Shown: positions 45,215-54,275 of the stretch, in pieces | How positions within the stretch are numbered: the first letter of the stretch is position 1 | Layout of the letters: each line of letters opens with the position of its first letter | NCBI RefSeq assembly: GCF_008691045.1 | Contig: NZ_VMSO01000005.1 | Location: forward strand, 62,001 to 126,000 | DNA from: Mediterraneibacter catenae | GTDB taxonomy: Bacteria; Bacillota; Clostridia; Lachnospirales; Lachnospiraceae | Direction: 5' to 3' | DNA length: 64,000 nucleotides | The notes under the pieces: model-generated | Database searches by the model: none | What the model was told of the DNA's origin: nothing | Seen by the model: the letters and a program-made list of their open reading frames with translations, nothing else | Made by a program: the position numbers and the translations under genes

Positions 45215-46117
45215 TTATTTCACGAGCCCGACCATTTCATCAACTGACTCGAATCCCTGTCGTCTCATATATTCTTCAATCCCGTCCACGATCTTCATCG
45301 TCACGCCCGGATCGTGGAAGTTCGCCGTTCCAACAGACACAGCGCTTGCCCCTGCGAGGATCATCTCGATAGCGTCTTCAGCCGCAGCGATGCCGCCCAT
45401 ACCGATGATCGGCACTTTCACCGCATTCGCCGCCTCGTAGACCATGCGCACCGCGATCGGATGGATCGCCGGGCCTGATACACCGCCCGTCTTATTTGCC
45501 AGGACAAAGCTTTTGCGGTTAATATCAATCTTCATTCCCGTGATCGTATTGATCAGGGAGACTGCATCCGCGCCGCCTGCCTCCACAGCTTTTGCCATCT
45601 CGGCGATGCTCGTCACATTCGGGCTCAGCTTCATGATCACCGGCTGTTTTGCATATTTCTTCACAGCCTTTGTGATAGCTTCTGCCGCTTTCGGATCCTG
45701 ACCGAAGGCGATACCGCCTTCCTTCACATTCGGACAGGAGATATTGATCTCAAGCATGTCCACATCCTCACCAGCCAGACGTTCCACTACTTCGCAGTAA
45801 TCCTCTTCAGACTTCCCGCACACATTCACGATGATCTTCGTATCATACTGTCTTAAGAAAGGGATGTCCCTCTCACAGAAAACATCAATGCCCGGGTTCT
45901 GCAGCCCAACGGCATTCATCATCCCGCCGTACGTTTCCGCAACTCTCGGTGTCGGATTTCCCGCCCACGGGATATTTGCCACGCCTTTTGTTGTCACGGC
46001 GCCAAGACGGTTCAGATCCACATAATCCGCAAATTCCGCGCCCGAGCCAAAAGTTCCGGATGCTACTGTAACAGGATTCTTCCACTCTACACCGGCGATA
46101 TTTACTTTCATATTCAT
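45215..46117 (-). CDS. pyrD: Dihydroorotate dehydrogenase B, catalytic subunit
   Basis: Oxidises dihydroorotate to orotate with FMN and, through PyrK, NAD. It has 300 residues from the chosen start. GVEWKNPVTVASGTFGSG is near the N-terminus. The ISCPNVKEGG segment with the class 1B active-site Cys, KLSPNVTSI, and INTITGMKIDI with GGVSGPAI identify it. The start MNMKVNIAG shares a base with the pyrK stop (TGATG) and has GGAGG 10 bases upstream. A much longer upstream frame overlaps pyrK and is rejected. Confidence 0.95.
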   Translation of the reverse strand: MNMKVNIAGVEWKNPVTVASGTFGSGAEFADYVDLNRLGAVTTKGVANIPWAGNPTPRVAETYGGMMNAVGLQNPGIDVFCERDIPFLRQYDTKIIVNVCGKSEEDYCEVVERLAGEDVDMLEINISCPNVKEGGIAFGQDPKAAEAITKAVKKYAKQPVIMKLSPNVTSIAEMAKAVEAGGADAVSLINTITGMKIDINRKSFVLANKTGGVSGPAIHPIAVRMVYEAANAVKVPIIGMGGIAAAEDAIEMILAGASAVSVGTANFHDPGVTMKIVDGIEEYMRRQGFESVDEMVGLVK

Positions 46118-46902
46118 CAGATCTCCACCTCCGTAGAAAGGAATACCGGACCGTCCTTGCAGATCCGCTTGTTGTGTACGTTGCTGTGGTGGTCTTTCTC
46201 CTTTGACTGGCACACACACGCCAGACAGGCTCCGATCCCGCAAGCCATGCGCTCTTCAAGAGAAATGTAGCACTCGATGCCGTTCTCCTCTGCATATGAC
46301 TTGATCGCACGGAGCATAGGCGTCGGACCGCAGGCGTAAATGATATCTGCCTCAAGAGTATTCTCCCGAATGGCGTCCATTACATTTCCTTTTGTGCCGA
46401 CGCTGCCATCCTCTGTCGATATATATACCTCTCCGTTCTGCTCAAATTCTTCCCGCAGGAATGTCTCAGCATCACGATAGCCTACCACGATCTGTTTCTT
46501 CTCACATTCCATCTGCTTTGCAAGCTCAAGGATCGGCGGAACGCCAATACCGCCTCCCATCAGGAATACCCGTTTTCCAGCCGCCTTCTCTGTCGGAAAG
46601 CCGTTCCCGAGAGGCCCGATCACAGGGATCGTATCTCCGGCATTCAACCGGGAGAATTCCTCTGTTCCCGTATTTTCTCCGGTCACTCTGTACACAACAC
46701 GAAGGCTGCCGTTTTCCTTGTCAATCTCACAGATACTGATCGGTCGGGGAAGAAGCTTGCTTCCGTCATTGGTATACATGGAGATAAACTGCCCCGGCTT
46801 TGCTTCAGCCGCAGCCTCAGTTTTGATCCACATGCTGTAAATCCCCTGCGCGATCCTCTCCTGAGAGATGACCTGCGCGTTTTCTTTTTTCTTGCTTGTC
46901 AT
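46117..46902 (-). CDS. pyrK: Dihydroorotate dehydrogenase B, electron-transfer subunit
   Basis: A 261-residue FAD and [2Fe-2S] protein that passes electrons from PyrD to NAD. PRPISICEID near residue 55 binds FAD, VFLMGGGIGVPPIL near residue 112 binds NAD, and four Cys for the iron-sulfur cluster lie in MACGIGACLACVCQ. It is translationally coupled to pyrD. Between it and pyrF lies a short repeat (46928-46966). Confidence 0.95.
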   Translation of the reverse strand: MTSKKKENAQVISQERIAQGIYSMWIKTEAAAEAKPGQFISMYTNDGSKLLPRPISICEIDKENGSLRVVYRVTGENTGTEEFSRLNAGDTIPVIGPLGNGFPTEKAAGKRVFLMGGGIGVPPILELAKQMECEKKQIVVGYRDAETFLREEFEQNGEVYISTEDGSVGTKGNVMDAIRENTLEADIIYACGPTPMLRAIKSYAEENGIECYISLEERMACGIGACLACVCQSKEKDHHSNVHNKRICKDGPVFLSTEVEI

Positions 46903-46927
46903 AACTGCTCCTTTTCACACGTTCTGG

Positions 46928-46966
46928 CAATTCAGCCCGCACCCGTCGCTGATGGCTGAACTGTTA
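46928..46966 (-). repeat. Short deleted copy of the AACAGTTCAGCC-end repeat family
   Basis: GGCTGAACTGTTA (46954-46966) and the near inverse CAATTCAGCC (46928-46937) flank only 16 bases. It lies 3 bases from the pyrF stop codon. It looks like an internal-deletion form of the 162-base element at 36633. Confidence 0.6.
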
Positions 46967-46969
46967 CAT

Positions 46970-47896
46970 TTATTTCTCCGCCAGCGCCCCGCTGATATCG
47001 GCGATCATTGCCTCGACTGCTGCCCTGGACGCATCGCCGAAATTCTCTGCGCCGTACTTCGCATAAGCCTCCTGCTTATATGCCGCGATAATGCCTCTCG
47101 AGGAATTCACGATCGCGCCGAGCCCGTCTTCATTGAAGAAGTGTACCAGGTCTTTGCCCTGTCCGCCCTGTGCTCCGTATCCCGGCACGAGGATGTATGC
47201 TTTCGGCATGATCTTTCTAAGGACTTTTCCCATCTCCGGATAAGTTGCTCCGACTACAGCGCCCACATAGCTGTACTCGTCGCCCATACAGTCAGCTCCC
47301 CACTCGGCAACCTTCTCGCCTACCAGCTCATAGAGCGGGCGTCCGTCGACCTCGCGATCCTGGAATTCTCCGCTGGACGGATTGGATGTCTTGACGAGCA
47401 CGAAGATACCTTTCTTCTCTTCCTTGCACACATTGATGAACGGGTTTACTCCGTCAGATCCGAGATACGGGTTCACTGTAGCGAAATCCTCGTCAAAAGG
47501 ATCATATTCTTTGCTTCCAACTTTCACCTTTCCGAGATGTCCTGTCGCATATGCAGCAGAAGTAGACCCGATGTCACCTCTTTTAATATCTCCGATCACC
47601 ACGAGATCTTTTGACTTACAGTAATCTACCGTCTTTTTGAATGCCATGACTCCCGGCACACCAAACTGCTCGTACATAGCAATCTGTGGTTTTACAGCCG
47701 GTATCAGATCATAAGTCTTGTCCACGATTTCCTTATTGAACTGCCAGATTGCCTCCGCAGCTCCCTCAAGTGTCTCTCCATATTCCGCAAACGCCTTATC
47801 CTGCACATGCTGCGGAATGTAATTGAGCATCGGATCGAGTCCGACTACGATCGGCGCTCCTGTCTTTTTGATCTTTTCCACTAATTTATTAATCAT
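46970..47896 (-). CDS. pyrF: Orotidine 5'-phosphate decarboxylase
   Basis: The last step of UMP synthesis. It has 308 residues, the longer type-2 form. IVVGLDPMLNYIPQ is near the N-terminus. The catalytic Lys/Asp array lies in LVVIGDIKRGDIGSTSAAYA near residue 92, and VPGYGAQGGQGKD binds phosphate. The start is at MINKLVEK, with GGAGG eight bases upstream; a frame 12 codons longer is unlikely. It heads the pyrF-pyrK-pyrD operon. Confidence 0.95.
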   Translation of the reverse strand: MINKLVEKIKKTGAPIVVGLDPMLNYIPQHVQDKAFAEYGETLEGAAEAIWQFNKEIVDKTYDLIPAVKPQIAMYEQFGVPGVMAFKKTVDYCKSKDLVVIGDIKRGDIGSTSAAYATGHLGKVKVGSKEYDPFDEDFATVNPYLGSDGVNPFINVCKEEKKGIFVLVKTSNPSSGEFQDREVDGRPLYELVGEKVAEWGADCMGDEYSYVGAVVGATYPEMGKVLRKIMPKAYILVPGYGAQGGQGKDLVHFFNEDGLGAIVNSSRGIIAAYKQEAYAKYGAENFGDASRAAVEAMIADISGALAEK

Positions 47897-47973
47897 CTGC
47901 TCTTCCTCCATTTTCTCAAATGTACCTGTCAATTATCATACCATAAGTCCCCACTATAGTAAAACAAAAAGAA

Positions 47974-48003
47974 ACGCCCGAAGTCTCTCTTCCTTCAGAC
48001 GCT
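47974..48003 (-). terminator. Terminator after the DUF2752 gene
   Basis: On the minus strand AGCGTCTGAAG pairs with CTTCGGGCGT (with G-U pairs) and is followed by TTTCTTTTTG. It begins just after the stop codon at 48005. Confidence 0.65.
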
Positions 48004-48004
48004 C

Positions 48005-48457
48005 TCACAGAACCTGCGCAAGCCCTCCCGGGGCCAGCAGATTAAACGGAAATACCGGGATATTTCTGAGTATTCCGTATATAAAAATAACTATCAGTAT
48101 CCATACGAGCAGTTTCACACTGATTTTTCCATCGATATGGTTACCGCCCGTGATCATCCAGTCAATCGCGCGGGCCGCGATATAAATCCCGATCAATGGA
48201 AGCAGTATAGTCATAAGAGGATTATAGCAGAACGCATCCGCGAAACGCAAGTGGAGAATAGAATAGCATGCTCTTCCAGCCCCGCATCCCGGACAATAAA
48301 ACCCTGTTATGGAATAAAAAATACAGGGCAGGGGATAGCTGTACGGATTATGAAAATACAGATAAACCGCCCCGATAAGACAAACTGCTCCCGCACATAG
48401 TACGAGAGCAACCCTCATTTTTCTGTTCCGCCGGATACGCGCTGCCAACTTCATCAT
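48005..48457 (-). CDS. DUF2752-family membrane protein
   Basis: A 150-residue membrane protein. The family hallmark CPGCGAGRACYSILH lies near residue 55, between a first helix (about 17-35) and a second (about 78-98). A third helix is at about 115-132. The function is unknown. Several Met codons near the N-terminus leave the exact start open. It lies 27 bases after the CD225-like gene, a pairing often seen in clostridia. Confidence 0.85.
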   Translation of the reverse strand: MMKLAARIRRNRKMRVALVLCAGAVCLIGAVYLYFHNPYSYPLPCIFYSITGFYCPGCGAGRACYSILHLRFADAFCYNPLMTILLPLIGIYIAARAIDWMITGGNHIDGKISVKLLVWILIVIFIYGILRNIPVFPFNLLAPGGLAQVL

Positions 48458-48484
48458 ATGATAAGCCTGTTCCTTTTTAGGATT

Positions 48485-48997
48485 TTAATAGTAATAATAA
48501 TTTCCTATACCTGCGAAGATCATCAGTGTGTAAATGACATTTACTATAATGCCGACTACAAAAGCAACGATAATCCATATCTTTGCCAGTCTCGCAGACC
48601 TCTCTGCCTCCGCATAATCGCCGGCATTCATCGCACTATTGATCTTTGCAGCATATACAATACCTACTATACCAAACGGAAGACAGCATACTGTCGATAT
48701 AATAGAAAGTACAAGATACGGCACCCAGTTGATCGGTTTTTCCGGCTCATATGCCGACTGATATACCGGTGGGGTCTGATACTGGCTGTTCTGATAGTCA
48801 TATCCGTAATTCTGTGCATTTGGATCCTGATATTGAGTATCCTGCTGCGTACTGTTTGTCTGTGTATATGTTGAATACGCATCAGAAGCGGACTGGTCTG
48901 TTTCTGTCTGAGCCGCCGGTTCCGGCTGCTTTGCTCCGCAGTGCGGACAGAATCTTGAACCGTCCGGAATTTCCTGATAACAATTGGTACAATTCAT
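48485..48997 (-). CDS. Zinc-ribbon CD225/dispanin-like membrane protein
   Basis: A 170-residue protein. The N-terminal zinc ribbon has CTNC and CPHC pairs (residues 3-20). A Gln/Asn/Tyr-rich linker with repeated YQ and DPN units covers about 27-85. A CD225-like membrane domain follows, with WVPYLVLSIISTVCCLPFGIVGIVYAAKIN split over residues 91-120, and a final helix ends in GNYYYY. The function is unknown. It is probably cotranscribed with the DUF2752 gene. Confidence 0.85.
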   Translation of the reverse strand: MNCTNCYQEIPDGSRFCPHCGAKQPEPAAQTETDQSASDAYSTYTQTNSTQQDTQYQDPNAQNYGYDYQNSQYQTPPVYQSAYEPEKPINWVPYLVLSIISTVCCLPFGIVGIVYAAKINSAMNAGDYAEAERSARLAKIWIIVAFVVGIIVNVIYTLMIFAGIGNYYYY

Positions 48998-49120
48998 TTT
49001 GCATACCTCACTCTCAAATCGTATTATACTTATTGCAGTACTGCATTTATAATACCATCGAATGAGCTAAAAATCATCAAAAACTTTGTTAAATTCCATC
49101 AGAGCTGCTTTAAATCCCCC

Positions 49121-49726
49121 TTAAGCAGTTTTCACTTTTACCGGATGGATCATCCCCAGTCTGAGAAGTACAGGTCTGAGCGCATTGTACAGCACGCCGG
49201 CTATTATAACAGACAGAATCGCGTTGACAAATGTTGTCGCCGTGCTCCACTTCGCCAGCACTTCCGCCATCTGCTGCGGCTGTCCCAGAATGTACTGATT
49301 ATAGAAAAATCCGACAAGCGGATCTGCGATCACATTGAACAAAAGGCCTGCGACCGAGGCGATCACGCTCCAGCGAAGGATATATTTTCTGTCTGTGCTC
49401 TCATTGATCTTTGCGATCCTGTGCGCTACCAGGCCCACGATCAGTCCGATACAGAGCTTAAGTATGAATGTTTTCGGAGCGCCTGTAATATATACCGGGT
49501 CAATAATATCAGCGATTCCCATCCCGATCGCTCCTGCAAGTCCCCCGTACCATCCACCAAGGATCAGCGCCGCCAGTACGCAGAACGCATTTCCTACATG
49601 AAAGGAAGTAGCCCCTCCACCAGGCAGCGGTATCTTGATCTGTCCAAATGTAAAAGTCACAAAACACAGAGCCGCTAATAATCCGGTCTGCGCAAGTTTG
49701 ATCAACGTTTCATTTCTTCTTTCCAT
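49121..49726 (-). CDS. ECF transporter S component, substrate unknown
   Basis: A 201-residue membrane protein with about six helices. The N-terminal TGLLAALCFVTFTFGQIKIPLPGG and GNAFCVLAALILGGWYGGLAGAIGMGIADI blocks are typical of substrate-capture subunits of energy-coupling factor vitamin transporters. No vitamin riboswitch is seen in front, and the ATPase and T subunits are not in the window, so the substrate (folate, pantothenate or another vitamin) cannot be named. A TATACT-like -10 lies within the 85-base gap upstream. Confidence 0.85.
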   Translation of the reverse strand: MERRNETLIKLAQTGLLAALCFVTFTFGQIKIPLPGGGATSFHVGNAFCVLAALILGGWYGGLAGAIGMGIADIIDPVYITGAPKTFILKLCIGLIVGLVAHRIAKINESTDRKYILRWSVIASVAGLLFNVIADPLVGFFYNQYILGQPQQMAEVLAKWSTATTFVNAILSVIIAGVLYNALRPVLLRLGMIHPVKVKTA

Positions 49727-49811
49727 AGGTGATTCCCCTTTTCTATATACTTATCTGCTACAGTATATTATCACCCAACTGGTTTTATTAAAACGTCCAG
49801 TTTCTTCTTTT

Positions 49812-52553
49812 TTATACAGGCCAGTTTCCTTTTCCCAGTCTGATCTCTTCCATTTCTTTTGCCGTGTCTTCTCCGAGATAGTCAAACAGGTATGTCCGCA
49901 GGATATCCCCTTTCTCAAGATGTTCTCCCCTGATTTCTTTCAGTGCAAGCTCTACCTCTTCTTTCAGTCCCGCTGCGGACATGCGGTGTGCCCCCTGCCC
50001 AAGGATGATGACCTGTTCCAGCGCATCCGAAGTGGCCACCGTGACACTGTGGTGTTTTGAAATCTTCCGTACCGTCTTCTCTATATATTGATCCGCTGTC
50101 TCAGCCTCTTTCGTATAGACTATATGGATATTGTGGTATTTCGCGACTTCGCCCGGATTACCCTCCACCTTATATGCATCAAACACAAGGATCAAAGTAC
50201 ATTTCCGGTATCCCTGGTAATTGCACAGGATATCCGCAAGCCTCCCCCTGGCCGCCGCCAGATCGATCTCGGAAAGCTCCCGCAGCTCGTCCCACGCGAA
50301 AATGATATTGTATCCGTCTACAAGAAGGTATTCCTCTCCACTTGTCTTTCTCTTCCTGTCTGCTGATGTATCCCGGTTCCGCCATCTGTCGTCTTCGCTG
50401 GCAGCCGATACTTTTACCGGAGTACTGCTGATATTCCTTCTGACAGGATCCGGTGTACGAACATAGATAGCATCCAGTTCTTCCCGGGTAAGTTCGATCG
50501 TCCTCGACGCAGCCTGAGCCCGTACAAGCCGTGCCGCCTGCCGCCGGTCCGTTCCTTCCCCCTGTTCCTCTGCAGCTTTCATCGTGCTCTCAACATGCAT
50601 ATATTCTTCCACCTGATACCACGGCACGATAAAACCGGCTCCGTGGGCACAGAATACAGAATCCGCCGTATTGTCGATGTCGCTGTCCGGATCATAGTTG
50701 ATCTCCTCGACAACATTTTCCGCATCATGACAGACATCATACCCTTTCAATGTACAGAACAGCCGGCCGAATCCGCCTGTATATGCGGCAAACTCTTTCT
50801 GGTAGCCGCGCATCTCAGATACCGGGGCGCTCCCCGTAAGGACCGCCTGGTCATTCTCTGCCTCCGGGCCTTCAAAAGTCCCGTTCATCCTCTGGATATC
50901 TGTCATAGCTCTCCCTACATTTTCCATAGGGAGCTCCATACGGAACTCATAATACGGCTCCAGCAGGACGCTTTCTGCCTTCATCAGCCCCTGACGCACT
51001 GCCCGGTATGTGGCCTGCCGGAAATCTCCGCCCTCCGTATGCTTCTGGTGTGCTCTTCCGGCCACAAGGGTGATGCGCACGTCGGTCAGCACAGAGCCTG
51101 TGAGCACGCCCCTGTGCTCTTTTTCCTCCAGATGTGTCAGGATCAGTCTCTGCCAGTTACGGTCCAGGATATCCTCACTGCACTCGGAAGAAAACTGCAT
51201 GCCGGATCCTCGCTCTCCCGGCTCCAGCAGAAGATGTACTTCCGCATAATGACGCAGCGGTTCAAAATGTCCGACGCCTTCCACCGGGCCTGCGATCGTC
51301 TCTTTATATATGATCCTGCCCTCTCTGAATTCTACGAGAACTCCGTACCGGTCTTTGATCAGTCGCTGCAGCACCTCAGTCTGCACCTCTCCCATAAGCT
51401 GGATGTGTATCTCCTGCGTTTCTCCTGCCCACACGATGTGAAGCTCCGGCTCCTCTTCCTCAAGCTGACGAAGATTCGTCAGCATTGTATGGACATCGCA
51501 TCCTTCCGGCAGTTCTACTCGATAAGTGAGCACTGGTTCGAGTACCGGGATATCAGAGTCTTTCTCTTCTCCCATTCCCTGCCCCGGATACGTTCCTTCG
51601 AGCCCAGTCACTGCACAGACCATTCCTGCCTGCGCACTCTGCACCAGCTCATATCTGACTCCGGAATAGATACGGATCTGGTTTACTTTTCCTTCTATGC
51701 CCGGGATCAGTTCTTTTACTTTCAGTTCTCCGCCTGTCACTTTGAGATAAGTCAGCCTGTTCCCCTGCGGATCCCTGGCGATCTTATATACCTTTGCCCC
51801 GAACTTTTCCGGATACTCCGGACTGATACTATATTCCCTGATTCCGTCCAGAAGCTCTGTTATTCCTTCTGCTTTCAGGGCCGAACCGAACCAGCAAGGA
51901 AATACTTTACGCTCTGCTATGGTCCGTCTCAGTGTATTTTTGCAGATACTGCCTGTTTCAAGATACTCCTCCAGCATCGCATCGTCACAGACGGCGAGAC
52001 TTTCCAGTCTGTCCGGATTATTTTCCCGGATTGCTTCAATATCTGTGCAGCCTTCGTCGAGCCTGCCTTTAAGTTCCGACATTAACGCATTCCGGTCCGT
52101 TCCTTCCCGATCCATTTTGTTGATAAATAAAAATACCGGAACATTGTAACGCTTCAGCAGACGCCACAGAGTCACTGTATGCCCCTGCACTCCGTCTGTA
52201 CCGCTGATCACCAGGACAGCATAATCAAGCACCTGCAGCACACGCTCCATCTCAGCAGAAAAATCCACATGCCCCGGCGTATCAAGAAGAGTGAGCTCAA
52301 TATCTTTCCAGCTAAGGACCGCCTGCTTGGAAAATATCGTGATGCCCCGTTCCCTTTCCATCTCATATGTATCAAGAAATGCATCCCCGTGATCCACTCT
52401 TCCCATATCACGGATGCTGCCGCTCAGGTAGAGCATTCCCTCCGATAATGTTGTTTTTCCTGCATCCACATGGGCGAGGATACCGACGTTGAGTCGTCTC
52501 TTCCGCTGCCCCGCTGTCTTGTTCTCTTTATTATTATCAGACGTATTTCCCAT
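49812..52553 (-). CDS. Ribosomal-protection (TetM-like) GTPase fused to Rae1/YacP NYN endonuclease domain
   Basis: A 913-residue fusion. Residues 20-700 are an EF-G-like GTPase of the TetM/TetO class: AHVDAGKTT (G1), RERGIT (G2), LLDTPGHVDF (G3), FINKMDREG (G4) and GSALKAEG (G5). Domain IV and V segments SAPVSEMRGYQKEF and CTLKGYDV follow. After a charged linker (700-739) a NYN domain closely resembles Bacillus Rae1/YacP: LLVDGYNIIFAW, LVFDAYK, TKEAETADQYIEK, VATSDALEQ and GQGAHRMSA, with all the acidic residues in place. Both halves are known to act at the ribosomal A site. The protein may therefore clear stalled or drug-bound ribosomes and cut the mRNA. Tetracycline resistance is not shown. 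Confidence 0.88.
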   Translation of the reverse strand: MGNTSDNNKENKTAGQRKRRLNVGILAHVDAGKTTLSEGMLYLSGSIRDMGRVDHGDAFLDTYEMERERGITIFSKQAVLSWKDIELTLLDTPGHVDFSAEMERVLQVLDYAVLVISGTDGVQGHTVTLWRLLKRYNVPVFLFINKMDREGTDRNALMSELKGRLDEGCTDIEAIRENNPDRLESLAVCDDAMLEEYLETGSICKNTLRRTIAERKVFPCWFGSALKAEGITELLDGIREYSISPEYPEKFGAKVYKIARDPQGNRLTYLKVTGGELKVKELIPGIEGKVNQIRIYSGVRYELVQSAQAGMVCAVTGLEGTYPGQGMGEEKDSDIPVLEPVLTYRVELPEGCDVHTMLTNLRQLEEEEPELHIVWAGETQEIHIQLMGEVQTEVLQRLIKDRYGVLVEFREGRIIYKETIAGPVEGVGHFEPLRHYAEVHLLLEPGERGSGMQFSSECSEDILDRNWQRLILTHLEEKEHRGVLTGSVLTDVRITLVAGRAHQKHTEGGDFRQATYRAVRQGLMKAESVLLEPYYEFRMELPMENVGRAMTDIQRMNGTFEGPEAENDQAVLTGSAPVSEMRGYQKEFAAYTGGFGRLFCTLKGYDVCHDAENVVEEINYDPDSDIDNTADSVFCAHGAGFIVPWYQVEEYMHVESTMKAAEEQGEGTDRRQAARLVRAQAASRTIELTREELDAIYVRTPDPVRRNISSTPVKVSAASEDDRWRNRDTSADRKRKTSGEEYLLVDGYNIIFAWDELRELSEIDLAAARGRLADILCNYQGYRKCTLILVFDAYKVEGNPGEVAKYHNIHIVYTKEAETADQYIEKTVRKISKHHSVTVATSDALEQVIILGQGAHRMSAAGLKEEVELALKEIRGEHLEKGDILRTYLFDYLGEDTAKEMEEIRLGKGNWPV

Positions 52554-52669
52554 AGAAAATACCCCTTTCTGTTCTATAATTATGCCTTCATAATCATAGC
52601 ACAGAAAGAGGTATAAGTCGATAAAGCTTTATTTCATTATACTCCACCTGTATAAATCCTGCCCCCGCA

Positions 52670-53569
52670 TCAATTCTGCACGCTGTGGTGGCATACATAA
52701 CTATCTCTGTCTATTGCCTGAAATTCGTATCCTTTTTCCTTATAATACTCCAAAATCTTTGGCAGCGCCTCAACTGTCGCATCTTTTGTCTGTGTATCAT
52801 GGAAGAGGATCATGATATGATTCATTTTGTCAGTAACCGCATTCTGCTCTATCTCACCTTTGCCGCATCCTGCCGCATCGCCGCTGTCAAGGTTCCAGTC
52901 ATAATACTGGTAGCCCTTTTGAGCGACAGATTCGACCAGTCTCGACATAATCCCCTTATTGTACTGGGCTGATACCATATTCGAAGACCCACCAGGAAAA
53001 CGGATAAAGCACGGAACGAATCCTATCTGTTCCCTGGCGACATTTCCAATCTTCTCCAGGTCATCATAGTATGCCTCATCAGACTCATATACTTTGTCAT
53101 AATCATGAGTGTATGTATGAAGCCCGATCGTATGACCGGCGTCATAGGCTTCCTTTATATAATGCCGGCAGTCTTCATTTGCACCAGTTATAAAAAACGT
53201 AGCTTTCGCATCATACTGTTCAAGGATATCCAGTATTTTTTTTGTATTTTCAGAAGGGCCATCATCAAATGTAAGGTATACCACTTTTTTATCGTCCTCT
53301 GGTTCCGTCGTTCCAACCGGCATCCCCGGCTGTACAGACGAAGAAATGGCCCGCTGTTTCTCAACTGCCGTCCTGATCGTTCCTGCCACAGCCTGAGTCT
53401 CCGCAGTTGTCCTGCTGACCAGCTGTTCCGCCGCTTCTCTGCTTCTGCCTGCCTCCTTACTGTTTGCGACCATACAAAAAACTGTCCCGCCGATCGCAAA
53501 AAACACCAATGCACATAAAATTATTGCATTATAATTATAACGACTCCTCCGTCGTTTTCTCTCTTGCAT
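52670..53569 (-). CDS. Polysaccharide deacetylase (CE4)
   Basis: A 299-residue extracellular enzyme with an N-terminal membrane anchor (about 14-35) after a basic head RKRRRSR. The NodB domain begins with VVYLTFDDGPSENT near residue 97, holding the catalytic and metal Asp. The metal-binding HTYTHDY follows near residue 150, then RFPGGSSN with the conserved Arg, and a late MILFHDTQ with the final His. It probably deacetylates peptidoglycan or another wall glycan. The gene stands alone, with a TATAAT-like -10 about 60 bases upstream. Confidence 0.92.
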   Translation of the reverse strand: MQERKRRRSRYNYNAIILCALVFFAIGGTVFCMVANSKEAGRSREAAEQLVSRTTAETQAVAGTIRTAVEKQRAISSSVQPGMPVGTTEPEDDKKVVYLTFDDGPSENTKKILDILEQYDAKATFFITGANEDCRHYIKEAYDAGHTIGLHTYTHDYDKVYESDEAYYDDLEKIGNVAREQIGFVPCFIRFPGGSSNMVSAQYNKGIMSRLVESVAQKGYQYYDWNLDSGDAAGCGKGEIEQNAVTDKMNHIMILFHDTQTKDATVEALPKILEYYKEKGYEFQAIDRDSYVCHHSVQN

Positions 53570-53739
53570 ATTCTTATTTATCTCCCATTCTCACTAACAT
53601 ATTTCTGTAAGGTTTTCATTAATATGTCAGTATTCATTATAATGGGTATTCTTTAAGAAAGTACTATATTTTGTTTAAAAATTATTAATTTTCATCACAT
53701 CTCGTACAAAGGAATTTTTCTTCGTTATTCTTTTCTCCG

Positions 53740-53961
53740 TTATTTCATCATTACTTTCTGTCCGTCAACATCTATATTCTCCAAATTCTGAAAAACCCAG
53801 CCGTGTGATCGTGGAGAATAACGAATAATCACCGGAATCCAGCAGTCATTGACAGCCAGATACAGATACTGTCCCGGTCTGACATTTACACTTCTGGATT
53901 GTTTTTCGTCAGTAATATAGACACCTGCTTTTGAATCAGTATTCAATACTCCCGTTATCAT
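53740..53961 (-). CDS. Small protein, possibly DUF5348
   Basis: A 73-residue protein with AAGGAG nine bases before the ATG. A segment GQYLYLAVNDCWIPVIIRYS followed by GWVF resembles the ligand-like beta-barrel pattern of DUF5348 proteins, which are common on mobile elements. That assignment is tentative. It lies at the edge of an AT-rich stretch beside tRNA genes and integrase remnants, so it may have arrived by transfer. Confidence 0.55.
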   Translation of the reverse strand: MITGVLNTDSKAGVYITDEKQSRSVNVRPGQYLYLAVNDCWIPVIIRYSPRSHGWVFQNLENIDVDGQKVMMK

Positions 53962-54213
53962 GTATAACAGCTCCTTTCATTCAGAATTTTTTTCTCTTAA
54001 AGGGAAATGAAAATACAGGAATATTTCCCGTACCTCCGCTACAGTATAGTAAGGAAATGTGAACAATATATGGATATTTTTGTAAAAAGTTTTTAAAATT
54101 TGTGTTCTCGTTTATTAATAAACCGGCCAGATAATCCGCAATATAAGTTAAATCTTATCTTTTTCAGAAAATTATGTTATAAAATTTGATTGTATAGAAA
54201 TTAAAAAAAGTGC
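53962..54213. other. AT-rich intergenic region, no gene
   Basis: This stretch has a much higher AT content than the surroundings. The only structure I see is an inverted repeat GGGAAAT (54002-54008) and ATTTCCC (54022-54028). No open frame with a ribosome site is present. It separates the small DUF5348-like gene from the tRNA promoter. Confidence 0.6.
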
Positions 54214-54241
54214 TTGATTTTTTTGTAAAGTCTGATATAAT
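54214..54241 (+). promoter_or_regulatory. Promoter of the tRNA pair
   Basis: TTGATT (54214-54219) and TATAAT (54236-54241) are separated by 16 bases, with a TG just before the -10. tRNA-Gln begins 35 bases later. Confidence 0.7.
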
Positions 54242-54275
54242 AACCATGTTGCTTGTGAGAGACAAGCGAAAATGA

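Noticed and set aside
45215-46243. The longer 342-codon start for pyrD
   Set aside because: The extra 42 codons overlap pyrK, have no family similarity, and the ATG at 46117 has a good ribosome site and the usual coupled overlap.
50595-52085. A 496-codon open frame on the plus strand
   Set aside because: It lies entirely opposite the GTPase-NYN fusion gene, is rich in His, Cys, Arg and Phe without domain sense, and has no ribosome site. It is a shadow of the real gene.
49812-52553. A plain tetracycline resistance gene
   Set aside because: The GTPase part is of the TetM class but diverged, carries an extra nuclease domain, and there is no mobile-element context. Resistance cannot be claimed from sequence.
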